From contig CM070628.1 in NCBI GenBank assembly GCA_036346255.1, positions 24,195,840 through 24,259,839 of the forward strand: 64,000 bases of DNA, given 5' to 3'. The notes beneath the pieces are model-generated. The model saw only the letters and a list, made by a program, of their open reading frames with translations. It did no database searches and had not been told where the DNA came from. Positions 31,951 through 44,113 of this stretch are shown one piece after another (positions within the stretch are counted from its first letter, which is position 1; each line of letters starts with the position of its first letter). The translations under genes were made by a program, and so were the position numbers. Source of the stretch: Ampelocalamus luodianensis. Lineage: Eukaryota; Streptophyta; Magnoliopsida; Poales; Poaceae.

Positions 31951-34900
31951 ACCTGTCATCTACCCGAAAACAACAACAACCACAACTGGAAACCAATAAC
32001 CAACAAATGTACCCGACGTGAACATATCACCCAAACGTATACCCATGTGTAAACCTCAACACTCTCTCTGACCTTCCCAGGTACTCACTCAACACCAGAA
32101 TATACATGACGTTACGTACTCCACGCACGGACTCGAGACAGTCCTGGCGATACGCCAACTAGCGAGAACAAGCCAAAGTATCTTGGGTTAAACTTCCCAA
32201 AGATACCGAACCACACGACATACACACAGAACACGAAACCATCGTTCCACCTTTTAAATGAACTCTTCATCAAGCAAGGATCACCTCCTTTAACCGTAAA
32301 CACACCACAAAACTCTCTTGAGCAAGCTCTTGTACTAACAAAATCCTCTCAAAATGAAAGACTCACATCGCAACTAAGCATTACCATTTCGGTAATGAAG
32401 AGTTAAATCCAGAAATAGGAATTTTTTTCACATAAACCATTTCCATTTTCCAAGTGGCGCTTTAATAAGCGCCACAAAAACCAAATGAGAAATCACTCAA
32501 AGCCCAAATCAAATATTCCTTTGTTCCTCCGAATCGAAAGAATCACACACGCCAATGTAAATGTCGAGCTCAACTTACGATAATCAATGGTCAATAAAGA
32601 CGTAACTCAAACGAGAATCAGAAAACGATTCACTTCTTGAAGAAGCATCAATTTATCGCTTTCTTTAAGACCAAAATTTCTTCAAGCTATGGAATCCCAA
32701 TCATCGCGACAACACACTAACTTGTTATTTTAACTTGGCGATCTCAACGCCAAGCCCAAATCAAACACCTCGCCTACACCTTTGAAGAGGGACTCTGATG
32801 ATTTCACCAAAACATTCTCTAACCAATTTCCTTTACTGTCAGATTTCATTTGACAGATGACACTCAGAAAGTACCCCCAAATTAGATCTCTCACACGATC
32901 ATATCACCTCAACCCTTTTGAGAACAAACATCTCAGATTTCACATCACACACTCTCATGTACACATCAGAAGAGTGTTATCGACGATCATGCCACTGTTC
33001 GCAATCCACCCTTATTCTACTTCCTCTACACATAATCTTTGGGCGACTCAAAGTCCTGGCATAGCAATGCAAAGTCCACATTTAACCTCCAAGACTCTTG
33101 CAACTAACTTCTCATGTAAAAGATAGGGAAATTCTCAGATTAAATCCCTAAAATTTCACAATTCCAACATACTTACTCATTAACATCATCATGAAAATAT
33201 TTTCTTAACCCGTTTACCTTTACAAATATTATAACTCCTAGAAGGTTACTCATTTAAAACCAAATCACTCTTGACATTACTCAACATTTTCTATTATCCC
33301 ATTAATTGACATGACGATTCGCTTACTTTGTAATCCCACTCATTAAACCACATCATCAAGAATAACCATTCACAACCTCAGATTACTACCAAATTTCACA
33401 TTCTATAAAATTGATCAATTTCCATACTTTGGGTAATTCTAATGTTCCACCAAGTGAACAAAAGATCTTAGATCCCAATCACTATAGGTTCTACTAGCTG
33501 CAACAATGCAATCGCTTAACCTCAAGACAACTTCCATCGAGATAGACTTCTCTCAAAGAACTATATTACTAAATTATTTCATCCTCTAATGCTCATCGAA
33601 TTACTTAAAACCCAAGTTTCACAACTACAATTAATAAACACCTCGTAAGACTCTGTGAAACGAATGGGTTGATTCTTCCTCAAAAGAAAGAGCGAATGGA
33701 ATCAATTTTTTTCTTATCAATTTGGAAAACATGTGCCACCGCAGTGAACACAAGACCAAGGAAAATCACACTTAGGCCAAGAACTCAAAAAACATAAGGA
33801 AAGTCAACAATGAGGGCTCAAGCCCCACCAAAGCGAATACCAAACCACGAATGAGAAGAAGGTAATGCCCTTTGTAAATTGATAAACTCTTATGGAACAA
33901 CTGCATAAGGTTCAAGCACACTCAAATAAACTGCAAGATGTGAAATGACTTAAATTTCAAACACTTATTCTTCACTCCTTCCTTTAACAAGGAAAGTTAT
34001 TCTCTGTGATTACTACATCACTTTGCCAGCTTAAACAAGATAAGCTTTTAAGACCATATCATAGGAACCACTTAAGAACCAATAAAATCTTTCAATATGT
34101 CACCCGGTCGAAGCAAACTCAATCACCTCTTAGCTCAAATCGCAATTTCTTTGTGTAATCTTACTAATATCAAGTATAATACACTCTAGACACGAATCCT
34201 TATCATCTACTATACCATTAGAAAGCCCCAAAGTTTCATCAAATGTTCCCATACTATCATTTCATCCCATCTTCAAAATGAGAGTATACCAAAACCATAC
34301 AACATCACTACATCAACCTCTTAAGTTTAGAAGGGTCTACTACCCAATTGAAAAGCTCCTACCAAAACTCTTTCATCAAAGACACATTATCATCCGATTA
34401 TTTCACAATCATGTGGGCTCAAGCCACCTATTGTATCATATCGCTCAACTTTTAGCGATGCTCATCATCAAACTTCAACGCACAATGCTTATACGATAAC
34501 TATTGTTGTTATCAATCGCTTCATTATGAAATCTAATTGCTACCTACTTTTATTCCCAAATCATACGAATATTAACAAACACATATTCAATCTGCTTCTC
34601 CTCACATTTGGATTTCGCAAAAGTACACTAAAACTTCAAAATAGCAATATACTATCGATCAAAAGTCTCAATAACGTTATAACCAAATTCATCGCGCCAT
34701 TCTATACGTAAGAACTATATAGAACTTCTCTCATAAATTCTAGATCCACCCATATTCAATCCCTTCAACTAATTAAACACAATTCGATAATTAATCATAC
34801 TAAGGAATACGTAAATCTGTATTCCTCTAATTTTTCTTTCCACACAATTAAGTTAATCCATGGGAACCAAAGAACCCAACAAGTTTAGCAACCTAAACAG

Positions 34901-35916
34901 CTTTAATGACCGACTAGTTCATCAAGGTTCCATACTTCTTGATATCTCTCAATCACTACTCATATATACCGCTCATCAAGAACTAGGAAAAGACAACATC
35001 AACTTAATCAATTTCACTTCCAAGGTTACTAATTAATATTAATTATGCACCATACCAATGACTCAACTTGATATCCATACCATATCGAGTTATTTGATTA
35101 CCATCTCTAATTTATCCATAACAAGGTATCACAAAAGGTTTTTAACAATTTCCACCAGAAAAGAGATGCATTAAACTTTAACACTTGGAATAATCCAAAA
35201 GAAATACATAGAGCCAAAGCTTTCTCACGCTAACAACTTGCAACAAAAACTCTCATTACCCAAACTATCAAACGAATAAATGAGTCATTGTTTGCCAAAG
35301 AGAAAGAAGGAACAACTAGGGAAATATCCATAATGCCGAATGACGAGGATCACAAGTAGCAAAAAGTGACTCAACAGTCGGAGAACCATAATTGTTTTAG
35401 AGAACCATTAGAGACCATTAAAACACAACAACTATCACGAACCACGAACCCAAGAAAAAATTCATCATCCACCACAAAACAAGAATTTGCCAAGATTGAC
35501 GTCAAGAAAGAAATCAACTTTCTAAAACAGCTCACGCTCAACTCCTGCAACTATGGTATTCGGGGTAACTACTCTATTCGTCTACCATGAACGGTGGTAT
35601 AACCTGACAAAGTCCAAGGTCACAACCACGGCCTCCACTTCTTAACAACCTTATCGACACACATAGACAATATAATCAAATATGATTATACAGGATCATC
35701 TCATGGCAGTCATAGAATCGATTCATAGATATAGAATATCATAACCCATCATATCATAGTTTAACAACAAGGAAGATAGCACAGAGGCAATTCAACAATT
35801 GCTCAACAAATGAAACATATCAACAGATAATGCGGAAGCAATGTAATTCCCAACCCCACCTACTGTGCACAGTGTGTCAATTTAATATTTTTCTATTAAC
35901 CACGGACCTAAAGCCC
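31951..35916 (-). mobile_element. N2 interior, non-coding
   Basis: About 4.0 kb, A/C-rich on plus, no supported gene on either strand. About 3 kb of it (32900-35916) aligns with the N1 interior, with blocks of 50-100 bp almost unchanged, including the 130 bp next to the primer site. This exceeds the LTR similarity of the two elements. Confidence 0.88.
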
Positions 35917-35928
35917 GCTCTGATACCA
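35917..35928 (-). promoter_or_regulatory. N2 primer binding site (initiator Met tRNA type)
   Basis: TGGTATCAGAGC on minus, two bases from the 5' LTR end at 35931. Confidence 0.93.
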
Positions 35929-35930
35929 AC

Positions 35931-38181
35931 TGTAACACCCCAGCCCGACATGAGCCTGGAATGCTACTAAACAAACTCTAATAATTCTAAACTAGACAAT
36001 CTTAATAAATTTCGGCAGAACCTCCCTTGTAAAGTTAATTACACGAAGGTTCCAACACACAGATTATTCAAAAAATAACTAAAACTTTCATCCAAAGACA
36101 TCAAAAGGTAATCAAAGACATTCTAAGTATCTAACATAACTAGAGGGATATGAAGTTTCACTACTCAACATTATTACATTTAATCCATTGCATGAGACAA
36201 AACATAGTAATCTTTGCATTTACTAAAATCAATCACGTTCTGAAGATCATTCATCTTTATTTAGTTCATGTGGCATGTGTGTGACTAGTAGTCTACTTCC
36301 CCCCATGCATGTCGTTCTTGGCTCGGGTACCTAAAACAACAATAAAAGCAAGAGTGAGTCCATAGACTCAGTAAGTACATAAAGAAACTATAACATCAAC
36401 ATCCATGTAAAGGAGATCAACAATAGAACATCTCATATGCAAATGCAATGCTCAAGGATCCTTTATCTTTAACTTTCGTGTGCATTACACCGTAATGCAG
36501 AGTAAGCAACCGCCGCCAAGATACCCATGCTCGTGCGCGCACGCACAGGACCAATTGCCCGCATTCGCAAGTAACGGGACCTCAAGCCCACACTCCACGA
36601 GTGAGGATCTCGGCCCGCCACATTCATGACGGGATCTCAAAGGAATCATGCTTGGTCACCACGTGACCAATCCTCAACATGTTCTCGATATGCATATGCT
36701 CATCTCTTATTCATCGTCAATCTTACCAAAAGACAACAACATTGTACCACAAGAAAGCATAAGCATAATTTGAGCAATCACCATACTTAAACAATCATCA
36801 AGTAAGCCACCTTGCTATGCAACCATATATCAAAAAGCACACAAACATAGCCAATCAATCACACCCATTTAACAAACAATGCACTTGCCTTAACCGTGCA
36901 AGAATAGTGGACGCGAAGAGGGCGCTGCCCCTTGGATCACGCTCCCACCTGAACATAAAGATAACCCAATCTAAGACCAACATACTGGACCAAAAGTATA
37001 AATAACAACACAAACGAACTCACTAAACTCCCAAGCGCTTCCAATCTTCCAATTCCTAGCGATCGCTTGGTGATCACTGCGGATAGTCAACTTCTAAAAT
37101 ACATAACTTTCCGCTCAGGGTCCAAATAAGGTGTTCTCAGACTTTCTGGAAAGTTAATTTAATTACCTAAATAAACTTAGTTGGGGAGCCCTTTTGATTA
37201 TGCCAACTACTGCCTCTACCAAGCCAACCTACAGAGCAATAATTATCACGTCGTGTTCTCTCGACAGATCACTAAAACCATCATAACTTTTGCTACGAAA
37301 GTCCAAATCTTGCGTTCTTTATCTCTATCAAAAGGTATGGAAATTACCTACATTTTTTGTTATACTGAGATCCTCTGATTTCGTCTTTAAATAATCGATT
37401 AACTCAGTTTTCTACAGACTGTCAGGATGTTGACAGATTAACCAGACAGCGGCACTAAACAATTCATAACTTTCTAACCGTTAATCGGATTTGAGCGATC
37501 TTGGCGGCCATTGAAAGCTACGAAGAAGACCTACATAACTCTAGCAGACTAAAACTCCTAATTCAGCATCTAAACACACGAAACCGGCCGCGCAATAATC
37601 TGGACAGAACGAAATCTAAAAGAAATCGGCGACCGATCCACAAAACGAATTCGTAAACGCTTCTAATACAAAAGATTCAGCGGGGGAAGGGTCTTCATTA
37701 CCCTAGATGCCCCTGAAGATCGCGAGCACCTGTTGGTGATCCCCCTTCCTTCTCTTCTCTCCTCTCCCTTCCGTCTTCCTTCTCTTATTGGCCGGCCACC
37801 ACCAAGGAGTTCCTTCTTCCATCACTTGGGCGGCAACCATGGGGACTAGGGGAGGGGTGCAAGGGGGAGAGTAACCAGGAGGGAGGTTGGCGCAAGGGTG
37901 GAGGAGAGGAGGGTGGGGAAAGTGGCGGCACACGGGGGGAGAGGTGGGAGAGTGGGGTGCGGCTAGGGTTTGGGGGGGAGAAAGTGGCGCCCCCCCTTGG
38001 CCGGCCACCCCCTTGCCCTCAGGGGCCGAGGCCCAAGCCCAGGTTGTGCTACGAATGACGTTTCCCTTTCTAATTGTTGTATTGAGTATTTTCCAGTGGT
38101 CCTTCCCAGAATCCATTTAATTCTCTCCCGAATAAATAACCACTCCCGGCTATTTGCTTAACTCACTTTCAGGATATCACA
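35931..38181 (-). mobile_element. N2 5' LTR
   Basis: 2251 bp, nearly identical to 29660-31913. ~180-bp modules at 37102, 37282 and 37465. It has 23 extra bases at 37803-37825 that the 3' LTR lacks, bordered by CAC on both sides. The ends are TGTAACACCCC and TATCACA on plus. Confidence 0.93.
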
Positions 38182-38919
38182 ATATGAGACTTGCGGAGTT
38201 CATATATGCTCATGTATCTTTTGAGTATACATAACTTATGTAGTTTATATATACTCATACCAATTACATTCAATTACTTGCTATGGAAGTGGTTATCATA
38301 AATTACCAAAGAGGGAAAGATTGTGGTATCTTGTCCCAACCATTATGAGTTAGTGGTATGATGTGGTAATTAATGATAATCATATTATGGAACTAACGTT
38401 TCTCCTTGAGATGGATAAATAGGTTATGTTCCGTGTGATTGGAGACTTCAGATGATGTCATGAGTTGATCATCATCAAGTCAAGTTTATGAAGAAAAAGA
38501 ATATCATCATGTGTTGGTGATATCAAGAGAAGAACATCATCATGGGTTGATGATATTGAAGTGAAGAGCTTGGAATAAAGGAGATGATCATGAGTTGATC
38601 ATCAAGACAAGAAGAATCCATCATGTGTTGATGGAGGTCAAGTGAAGACTGCATCATGAGCTGATGTATGACAAGACTTGAAGCAAGGATATGCGTCATC
38701 AAGCCTCAAGTGGTTGCGCAAGGAAAAGGTATGACTAGCTAGGGCTAAGGATTTGTTCCTAGTCTTTTACCGGTCTCGGTGTTTGGTTGGAGACCGGATT
38801 GCTAGTATAGGTTGCCGTACTATTAAGAGGGGTTTTAATTAGTAACTTGAGTTAGTCTTGTGTTGATCGCTCATTGTGTTTGCTCTATCTCAACTTAACA
38901 TGTTGCCTATATTTATAAT

Positions 38920-39135
38920 GCGTTTGCAAATAGTTGTGGTTCATGGTTATTCCTTGTAGCATGTGACTTTAGTTTGCGAATGTGTTTTGCAAACGGTTTA
39001 AGTCCATGTACCTTATTCCTTGTGGCGATGATTCTAAAAGTTGGCAAATGTGTTTTGCAACTTGTTGAGAATCTAGCTTTCATCTTTTATGTACATGTTG
39101 TATCAATTTGGCAAATATGTTTTGCAAATTGAGTT
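38920..39135 (+). repeat. ~66-bp repeat with GCAAATGTGTTTTGCAA core in the S3 LTR
   Basis: Cores at about 38925 (shortened), 38976, 39043 and 39111; in the 3' LTR at 47584, 47647, 47714 and 47782. The core is itself near-palindromic (TTTGC..GCAAA). Confidence 0.8.
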
Positions 39136-39159
39136 GAGGCAAATGTGCAAAGTCTTTTG

Positions 39160-39570
39160 GCCTTGTCGACTCGGCGGTCCGACCACTCGTAGCGGTCGAT
39201 CGGTGGTAGCGGTCTGACCGCCATGGGTTGGGCGGTTCGACCGATTTTCGTGTACTGTCAGAAGAAACGGTACTACGGTGCGGTAGTACCGAAAGAAACG
39301 GTATTACCGAGTGCGGTAGTACCGATATTTGTTTGGCGGTATGCATTTTCCAGAAGAGATGTTTTCTGATTTTGCTCGGTGCTCAGTTGAGCGGTCTGAC
39401 CGGCCCCTCTGGCGGTCTAACCGGCATGAGCGGTTTGACCGGCCATTGGTTGGCGGTCAGAACGATTGTGAGTCCAACGGCTAGTTTTATAGCCGTTGGC
39501 GCTTGGGCGGTCCGACCGGCCATTAGTTGGCGGTCTAACCGGTTTTGTCCAGATTCTCTGGAATCTTTTC
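39160..39570. repeat. CGG palindrome island in the S3 5' LTR
   Basis: A dense series of GCGGTCTGACCGCC, GCGGTTCGACCG, CGGTAGTACCG and related palindromes. The equivalent island in the 3' LTR is 47840-48225. This is the known Sirevirus LTR signature. The two islands differ far more than the flanking LTR sequence. Confidence 0.88.
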
Positions 39571-40489
39571 TCAACAGCTAGTTTTTGTGTGTGGGCTATA
39601 AATACCCACCTTGGCTGTGTGAGAAATAGTTGTTGGTGCCCCATTGAGTTTCTTTGAGCTAAGAGCAAGCCTCTCATACTCTTGTGTGCATGTGTTGCAC
39701 TTAGTGAGTGATTGAGAGCAAACCCTAAGTGCATGTGTTGCATTAGGTTGTGGATTGCTTATCCATAGAGCTTTGGCACTTGATTGGTTCAAGTGAAAGT
39801 TGAGTCTTGTTACTCTTGGTGTTTGCCGACACCTAGACGGCGTGGAGGCGTTAGGCGTCGGTGATCTTCTCAAGTAAAGCTTGTGAGAAGACCCGGCGAT
39901 TTGTGAGTGGCTTGGTGCTCGCCATCTCCGAGCGGAGTAAGAGCAACCCTAGTGGATTGAGGTGATATGTTCAAGTTGGAGTCGGTTCAAGCGGTTGAAC
40001 TCACTTAGAGGTGTTGGTTCGGTTGGAACCGGTCCAAGTGGTTTGGACTTACCTCGGAGGTGTTGCCTCGCGTTTTGGAGCCGATCCAAAATGTTGAACT
40101 TACCTCAACGTGGATTAGGGGAGACCGGCAAGTCTTCGATCACCACGGGAAAAATATCGCCGTGTCAATTGTGGTTTGCATTCTTGAGCTTTACCTTATT
40201 GCAATTTACATTCATATAATTAAGTTGCTCATCTAATGTGTATGAATGATTGCCTAGCTATGTGCCATTTACATTGCTTAAATTGAATTGCTCACAAGTT
40301 CATGCTCAATTGATTATTATTATTAGACTTGTATTGTTGGAGCACTTAGTTGAGACTAGTGGTTTTTAGGTCTTAATTGTGCAAAACCGTATTTATATTA
40401 TCTTCCGCATTAGAAATCGGTTTTAGCGTATAAAAGTTTTAAAACGCCTATTCACCCCCCCCTCTAGTCGGCCTCCTCGATCTTACAAG

Positions 40490-40501
40490 TGGTATCAGAG
40501 C
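40490..40501 (+). promoter_or_regulatory. S3 primer binding site (initiator Met tRNA type)
   Basis: TGGTATCAGAGC two bases after the LTR end at 40487. Orientation plus. Confidence 0.95.
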
Positions 40502-40541
40502 TTGGTCTCTCATTTATTAGACTTAACCGTCTAGAGAGTAA

Positions 40542-42276
40542 ATGATGGCGACTAGAGATTTAGTGCACCTATGTGAAGCACCTAAATTTGATGGCACAAA
40601 TTATGCACATTGGAAAATCCGCATGTCATGTTATTTTAAGGCCATGGGCCTAAATATATAGCGGATTGTAGATGTTGGCTTTTCTCCTCCATTGGATAGT
40701 CTTGATCCAACAATTGAGGAAGAGAAATGCTTACATCTCGACGCTCAAGCAATTAACGCTTTATTTAGTGTTTTGAGTGTAGATGTGTTCAATGAAGTAT
40801 ACGATCTCAAGAATGCTCATGAGATGTGGACACAATTACAATGCCATTGTGAAATGTCCACTTCCATAAGTGATGATTGCATACAAGAATGGATGTCGGG
40901 AGAAGAATGCTCAAATTCTAGCTCCGACGATGATGAGACATCAACTTCATCCACTTCGCCTCATTGCTTTATGGCTAAAGGTAATAAGAAGGTAAATAAT
41001 GATGATGACAATAATCCTTCTTATGATGAGTTGATAGATATGCTAGAATATCTAAATGAATATTTAGGAATGGAGAAATCTAAATTCAAAGTTTTGAAGA
41101 AAGAACATGTCTTACTTCAAAATAATTATGATGTTCTAAAAGATGAACATGAAAAGCTCCTCCTAAATGAATATACTAGCTCCAAGGTGGATATAGGTGT
41201 AACATGTAATCTAATAGATGATTTGCCATGCATAGCTCCTAATTCTTGCAATTCATCTATAGTTAGCATATCCACATCTTGTGATGATTTAACTGATATG
41301 CCTTGTAGCATTTGTGAAAATGCTTCTATTTCCTCTATGCTTGTTGAAACTAATCTTGTAGAGGAAAACAAAGACTCAAGGCCCAAGTCACAAATTTGAA
41401 AATGACTTGGATAGAAGCCACAAAGGAAGACCACTTGATGATATCTTGAGCAAGCAACGAAGCTCAAGTGATAAGAGTGGAATCGGCTTCACTCCCATGA
41501 AGAAAAGGGAGAATAGCAAGATGAGACACAATCAAAGACACAACAAGAACATCAAGTGCTTTGATTGTCATCAAAAGGGTCACCTCTCCTCAAAATGTCC
41601 TAATAAGGAAGATTACAAGAGAGGACTTGGCTTCATCAAAATGAAAAAGGTGAAGTTCATCCCAAAGCAAAAAGGAAAGAAATACTCAAATATCAAATGC
41701 TTTGGATGTTACGAAAAGGGACACATTGCTTCCGTGTGCCCTAACAAGATCAAGGATATCAAATGCTTTGATTGCAATGAGAAGGGTTACTTTGCCTCCA
41801 AGTGCCCTATCAAGAAAATAGACAAGAGAGGACTTGGTCTCACCGCCAAGAAGAAGGTGAAGAGTCACCCAAAGCAAAATGGAGATCAATTCAAAATTAT
41901 CAAGTGCTTTGGATACAAGAAGTTTGGACACATTGCCTCGGTGTGTCCAAATCAAAAGGATGTCAAGCCAAGACATTCAAGTAAGAGGCAAGCCGACAAT
42001 GAGCAAGAAAAGAAGACATCAAGGGGAAGCAAAAGCCCTACTTGCTACAATTGCCGGGAGAAAGGACATTTTAGTAAGGAATGTCTCAAAGGTATCTCTC
42101 CTAAGCCAATTATTTATAATGATCATTATGTGCTTAGGAAGGATAAGAATGACAATGTGTTTGCTAGAATTGTTAGTTCACCTAAGACTATTTTTAGAAG
42201 GGCTATTTGGGTGCCCAAAAGTATTGTGACTAACATTCATGGACCCAACCAAGTATTGGGTACCAAATGCGCTTAA
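40542..42276 (+). pseudogene. S3 gag with five zinc-knuckle positions
   Basis: Begins MMATRDLVHLCEAPKFDGTN at 40542. A TAG at 40659-40661 and a frameshift near 41398 break it; otherwise it reads through. The N-terminal part is the copia gag type (FDGTNYAHW; AHEMWTQLQC). The usual central gag part looks shortened around 40860-40880. A Ser/Asp-rich segment (40918-40960) and a coiled-coil-like part follow. Then come CCHC positions at 41557-41598, 41701-41742, 41767-41808 (His replaced by Tyr), 41908-41949 (second Cys replaced by Tyr) and 42049-42090. The end WVPKSIVTN at about 42205 is where protease and pol would start, but no pol follows. Gag would package the RNA. The two breaks make this copy unlikely to work. 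Confidence 0.9.
41551..41964 (+). repeat. Tandem duplication of a 69-codon two-knuckle module in S3 gag
   Basis: The module IKCFDC...KCP, KRGLGF, a Lys-rich linker and IKCFGC...VCP begins at 41551 and again at 41758, 207 bases later and in frame. Linkers match (VKFIPKQKGK and VKSHPKQNGD). A fifth, different knuckle (CYNCREKGHFSKEC) ends the array. Confidence 0.88.
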
Positions 42277-44113
42277 AAGCTTAATAGGTACTTGGAGATG
42301 CATTGAGGTTTGGCGATTCATGAAAAGGTGGATTCCAGCTATGTCAATATTGGAGCCAAGCTTGAGGATAATCATATCATATCATAAGCCAATGACATTT
42401 CGGTAACAAGTATTTACATTGAAGTATCTAGACCCTTTACCTCATGAGGTTGCATTCATGAAAATCTTATAAAAGGGTTGTTCTTGCTCTTGTGCTATAT
42501 CTTTATTATTGAAATATTGAGCAAGATGGTTGTGGCACATTATGGGGGAGTGCTAAATCATTTACATGTATATCACGTCCCAAGGTGTGCCCAAATTAAT
42601 TAAGTGCTAGTAATGTTTTTCTAAATTGAGCCATTTAGCCAAAAGTCAAAAATTTGAAATTATTAGTATATCCTTTGAAAAATTAGTTGCAAAATGTATA
42701 CAAATGCATTTCAAAGGTTTACCAAAGGATTTGGTTCAAGAAAAACATATTTTAAGTGAAAATAAGTTTCTACCCAAAATTCTAGATTCTAGGATCTTGT
42801 TTTTGACCTAAACTAGATTTTTGTGTAAAATCTATTCTAAAAGGAATTTGATCTTCGACTCAAAAGGAAAATCCTAGAGTTGGCTATTCTAAACATTTTT
42901 GGTATTCAAATGATCTCGAAAAAACCAACTCATCAAAAGTTATTCGATTTCGAAACTCATTCAAAATACTAGCTTAACCATAAAAGTCACTTTCTAGCAC
43001 TTAAGTGAGTTTAGCCATTTGAACCTAAATTATTCACATGAATAGGTCCATGATGGTATTTATGACTCATACATGCAATTGGATGCTATAGAATACTTCA
43101 AATGCTCAATTTGGTTCTTTTTATGAAAGTTCTCGAAAATACAATTTCATGTGCGAAAACTAAAACTTATCTTATAAAAATTATTTGAGGATTGGATTTT
43201 AAAGGGCTATATCAGTTGGAAATGCTCCAAATATGTTTGTTTGATTGATTGTGTGAAAATTTGGAGCAAATTACAACAATTCCACTCTTTTCTCAAATCC
43301 AGTGCTGAATCTGTTTGTCAGTTCAGTCTCAACCGGCCCGACCGCCACCTTGGCGCTCGATCACTGAATCGGTCGAACCGCCAAGCCCAGCGGTCAGACC
43401 GATTTTGCGTGAACTGCCCCTTAACTTCCAACCGAGCAGTTCTTTCTCACTTCACTCTCCAAACCGAAAAACACTTTCTCTTTCTCACTTTCGGCCGCAT
43501 CTTCTTCTCTGGCCCGGATCTTCATCTCCGCCCTCTCCTTGCGGTCTAAGGTATTCAAGAGATTCTCCTCACCTCCACTACTCCTTGTTCAATCGGTTTA
43601 TGCTTTGGTTGGTTTTACTAACCGAAAAATGAAAACCTAGGTGAAGGGTGAATTTTGAAATCCGGCTATTTGTTCATCAATTCCTTCAAGGATCTCTATC
43701 CCTTCATTCTCCTCTTCATTCCTAGCCGGTAATCTCTCCTTTCCTTACTTGCATTTTACCCACATTGCAATTTTCCCCAAATTTTTAGGGTTTGACATGA
43801 ATGTCCCCAAATTCACTTCATTGGTGGAAATTTATTGATATGCAAGTATGATAGGACTGTATTAACAACCACTCATGATGCCATTGTACTAAATTGAAGA
43901 TTTTGGATTCTTCCAAAATTTCAGAATGTCAATTTGTCATCGGCGGTCCGACCGCCGCAGTCGACGGTCCGACCGATCCTTCTCGCGTACGACCGCAGTA
44001 TAGCGGTCCGATCGCTCGTGACAATAGGCAAAGGATCAAATGGCTTTATGAATGCTTGTTAATTCATTCTTTGAAACTCCTTTGATATTCTTTGCTATCT
44101 TATCTCAGTGACT
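42277..44113 (+). other. S3 non-coding stretch in place of pol
   Basis: About 1.8 kb between gag and the second ORF. No protease, integrase, reverse transcriptase or RNase H motif is seen in any frame. It contains 'attatgggggagtgctaaa' at about 42540, T-rich sequence, and two small groups of CGG palindromes (43330-43420 and 43930-44020) like those in the LTR. 43480-43760 is CT-rich and could be a leader or promoter for the second ORF; that is inference. Confidence 0.75.

Larger units (their letters stand above)
29660..38181 (-). mobile_element. N2: complete gene-less long-LTR retrotransposon (LARD-like)
   Basis: Complete structure on minus: 5' LTR 35931-38181, primer site 35917-35928, non-coding interior 31927-35916, hairpin 31931-31950, polypurine tract 31914-31926, 3' LTR 29660-31913, and a perfect ATATG target duplication. 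The two LTRs are nearly identical by eye except for small indels, so the insertion is recent. There is no gag or pol on either strand; the longest interior frames are under 100 codons. Its primer site, hairpin and polypurine tract resemble those of G3, which suggests it uses proteins of a chromovirus relative. That dependence is inference. Confidence 0.95.
38182..40487 (+). mobile_element. S3 5' LTR, part 2
   Basis: 38182-38186 is the second N2 target copy; from there the LTR continues exactly where 29659 left off. Contents: a run of CATCATG/TGATGA inverted motifs (38461-38690), four ~66-bp units with GCAAATGTGTTTTGCAA (38920-39135), a CGG palindrome island (39160-39570), a TATAAATA box at about 39598 followed by the likely transcript start region, and the end CTTACA at 40487 next to the primer site. 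Confidence 0.93.

Noticed and set aside
40490..40501. tRNA-like sequence TGGTATCAGAGC at several places
   Set aside because: These are primer binding sites complementary to the tRNA 3' end; there is no tRNA body around them.
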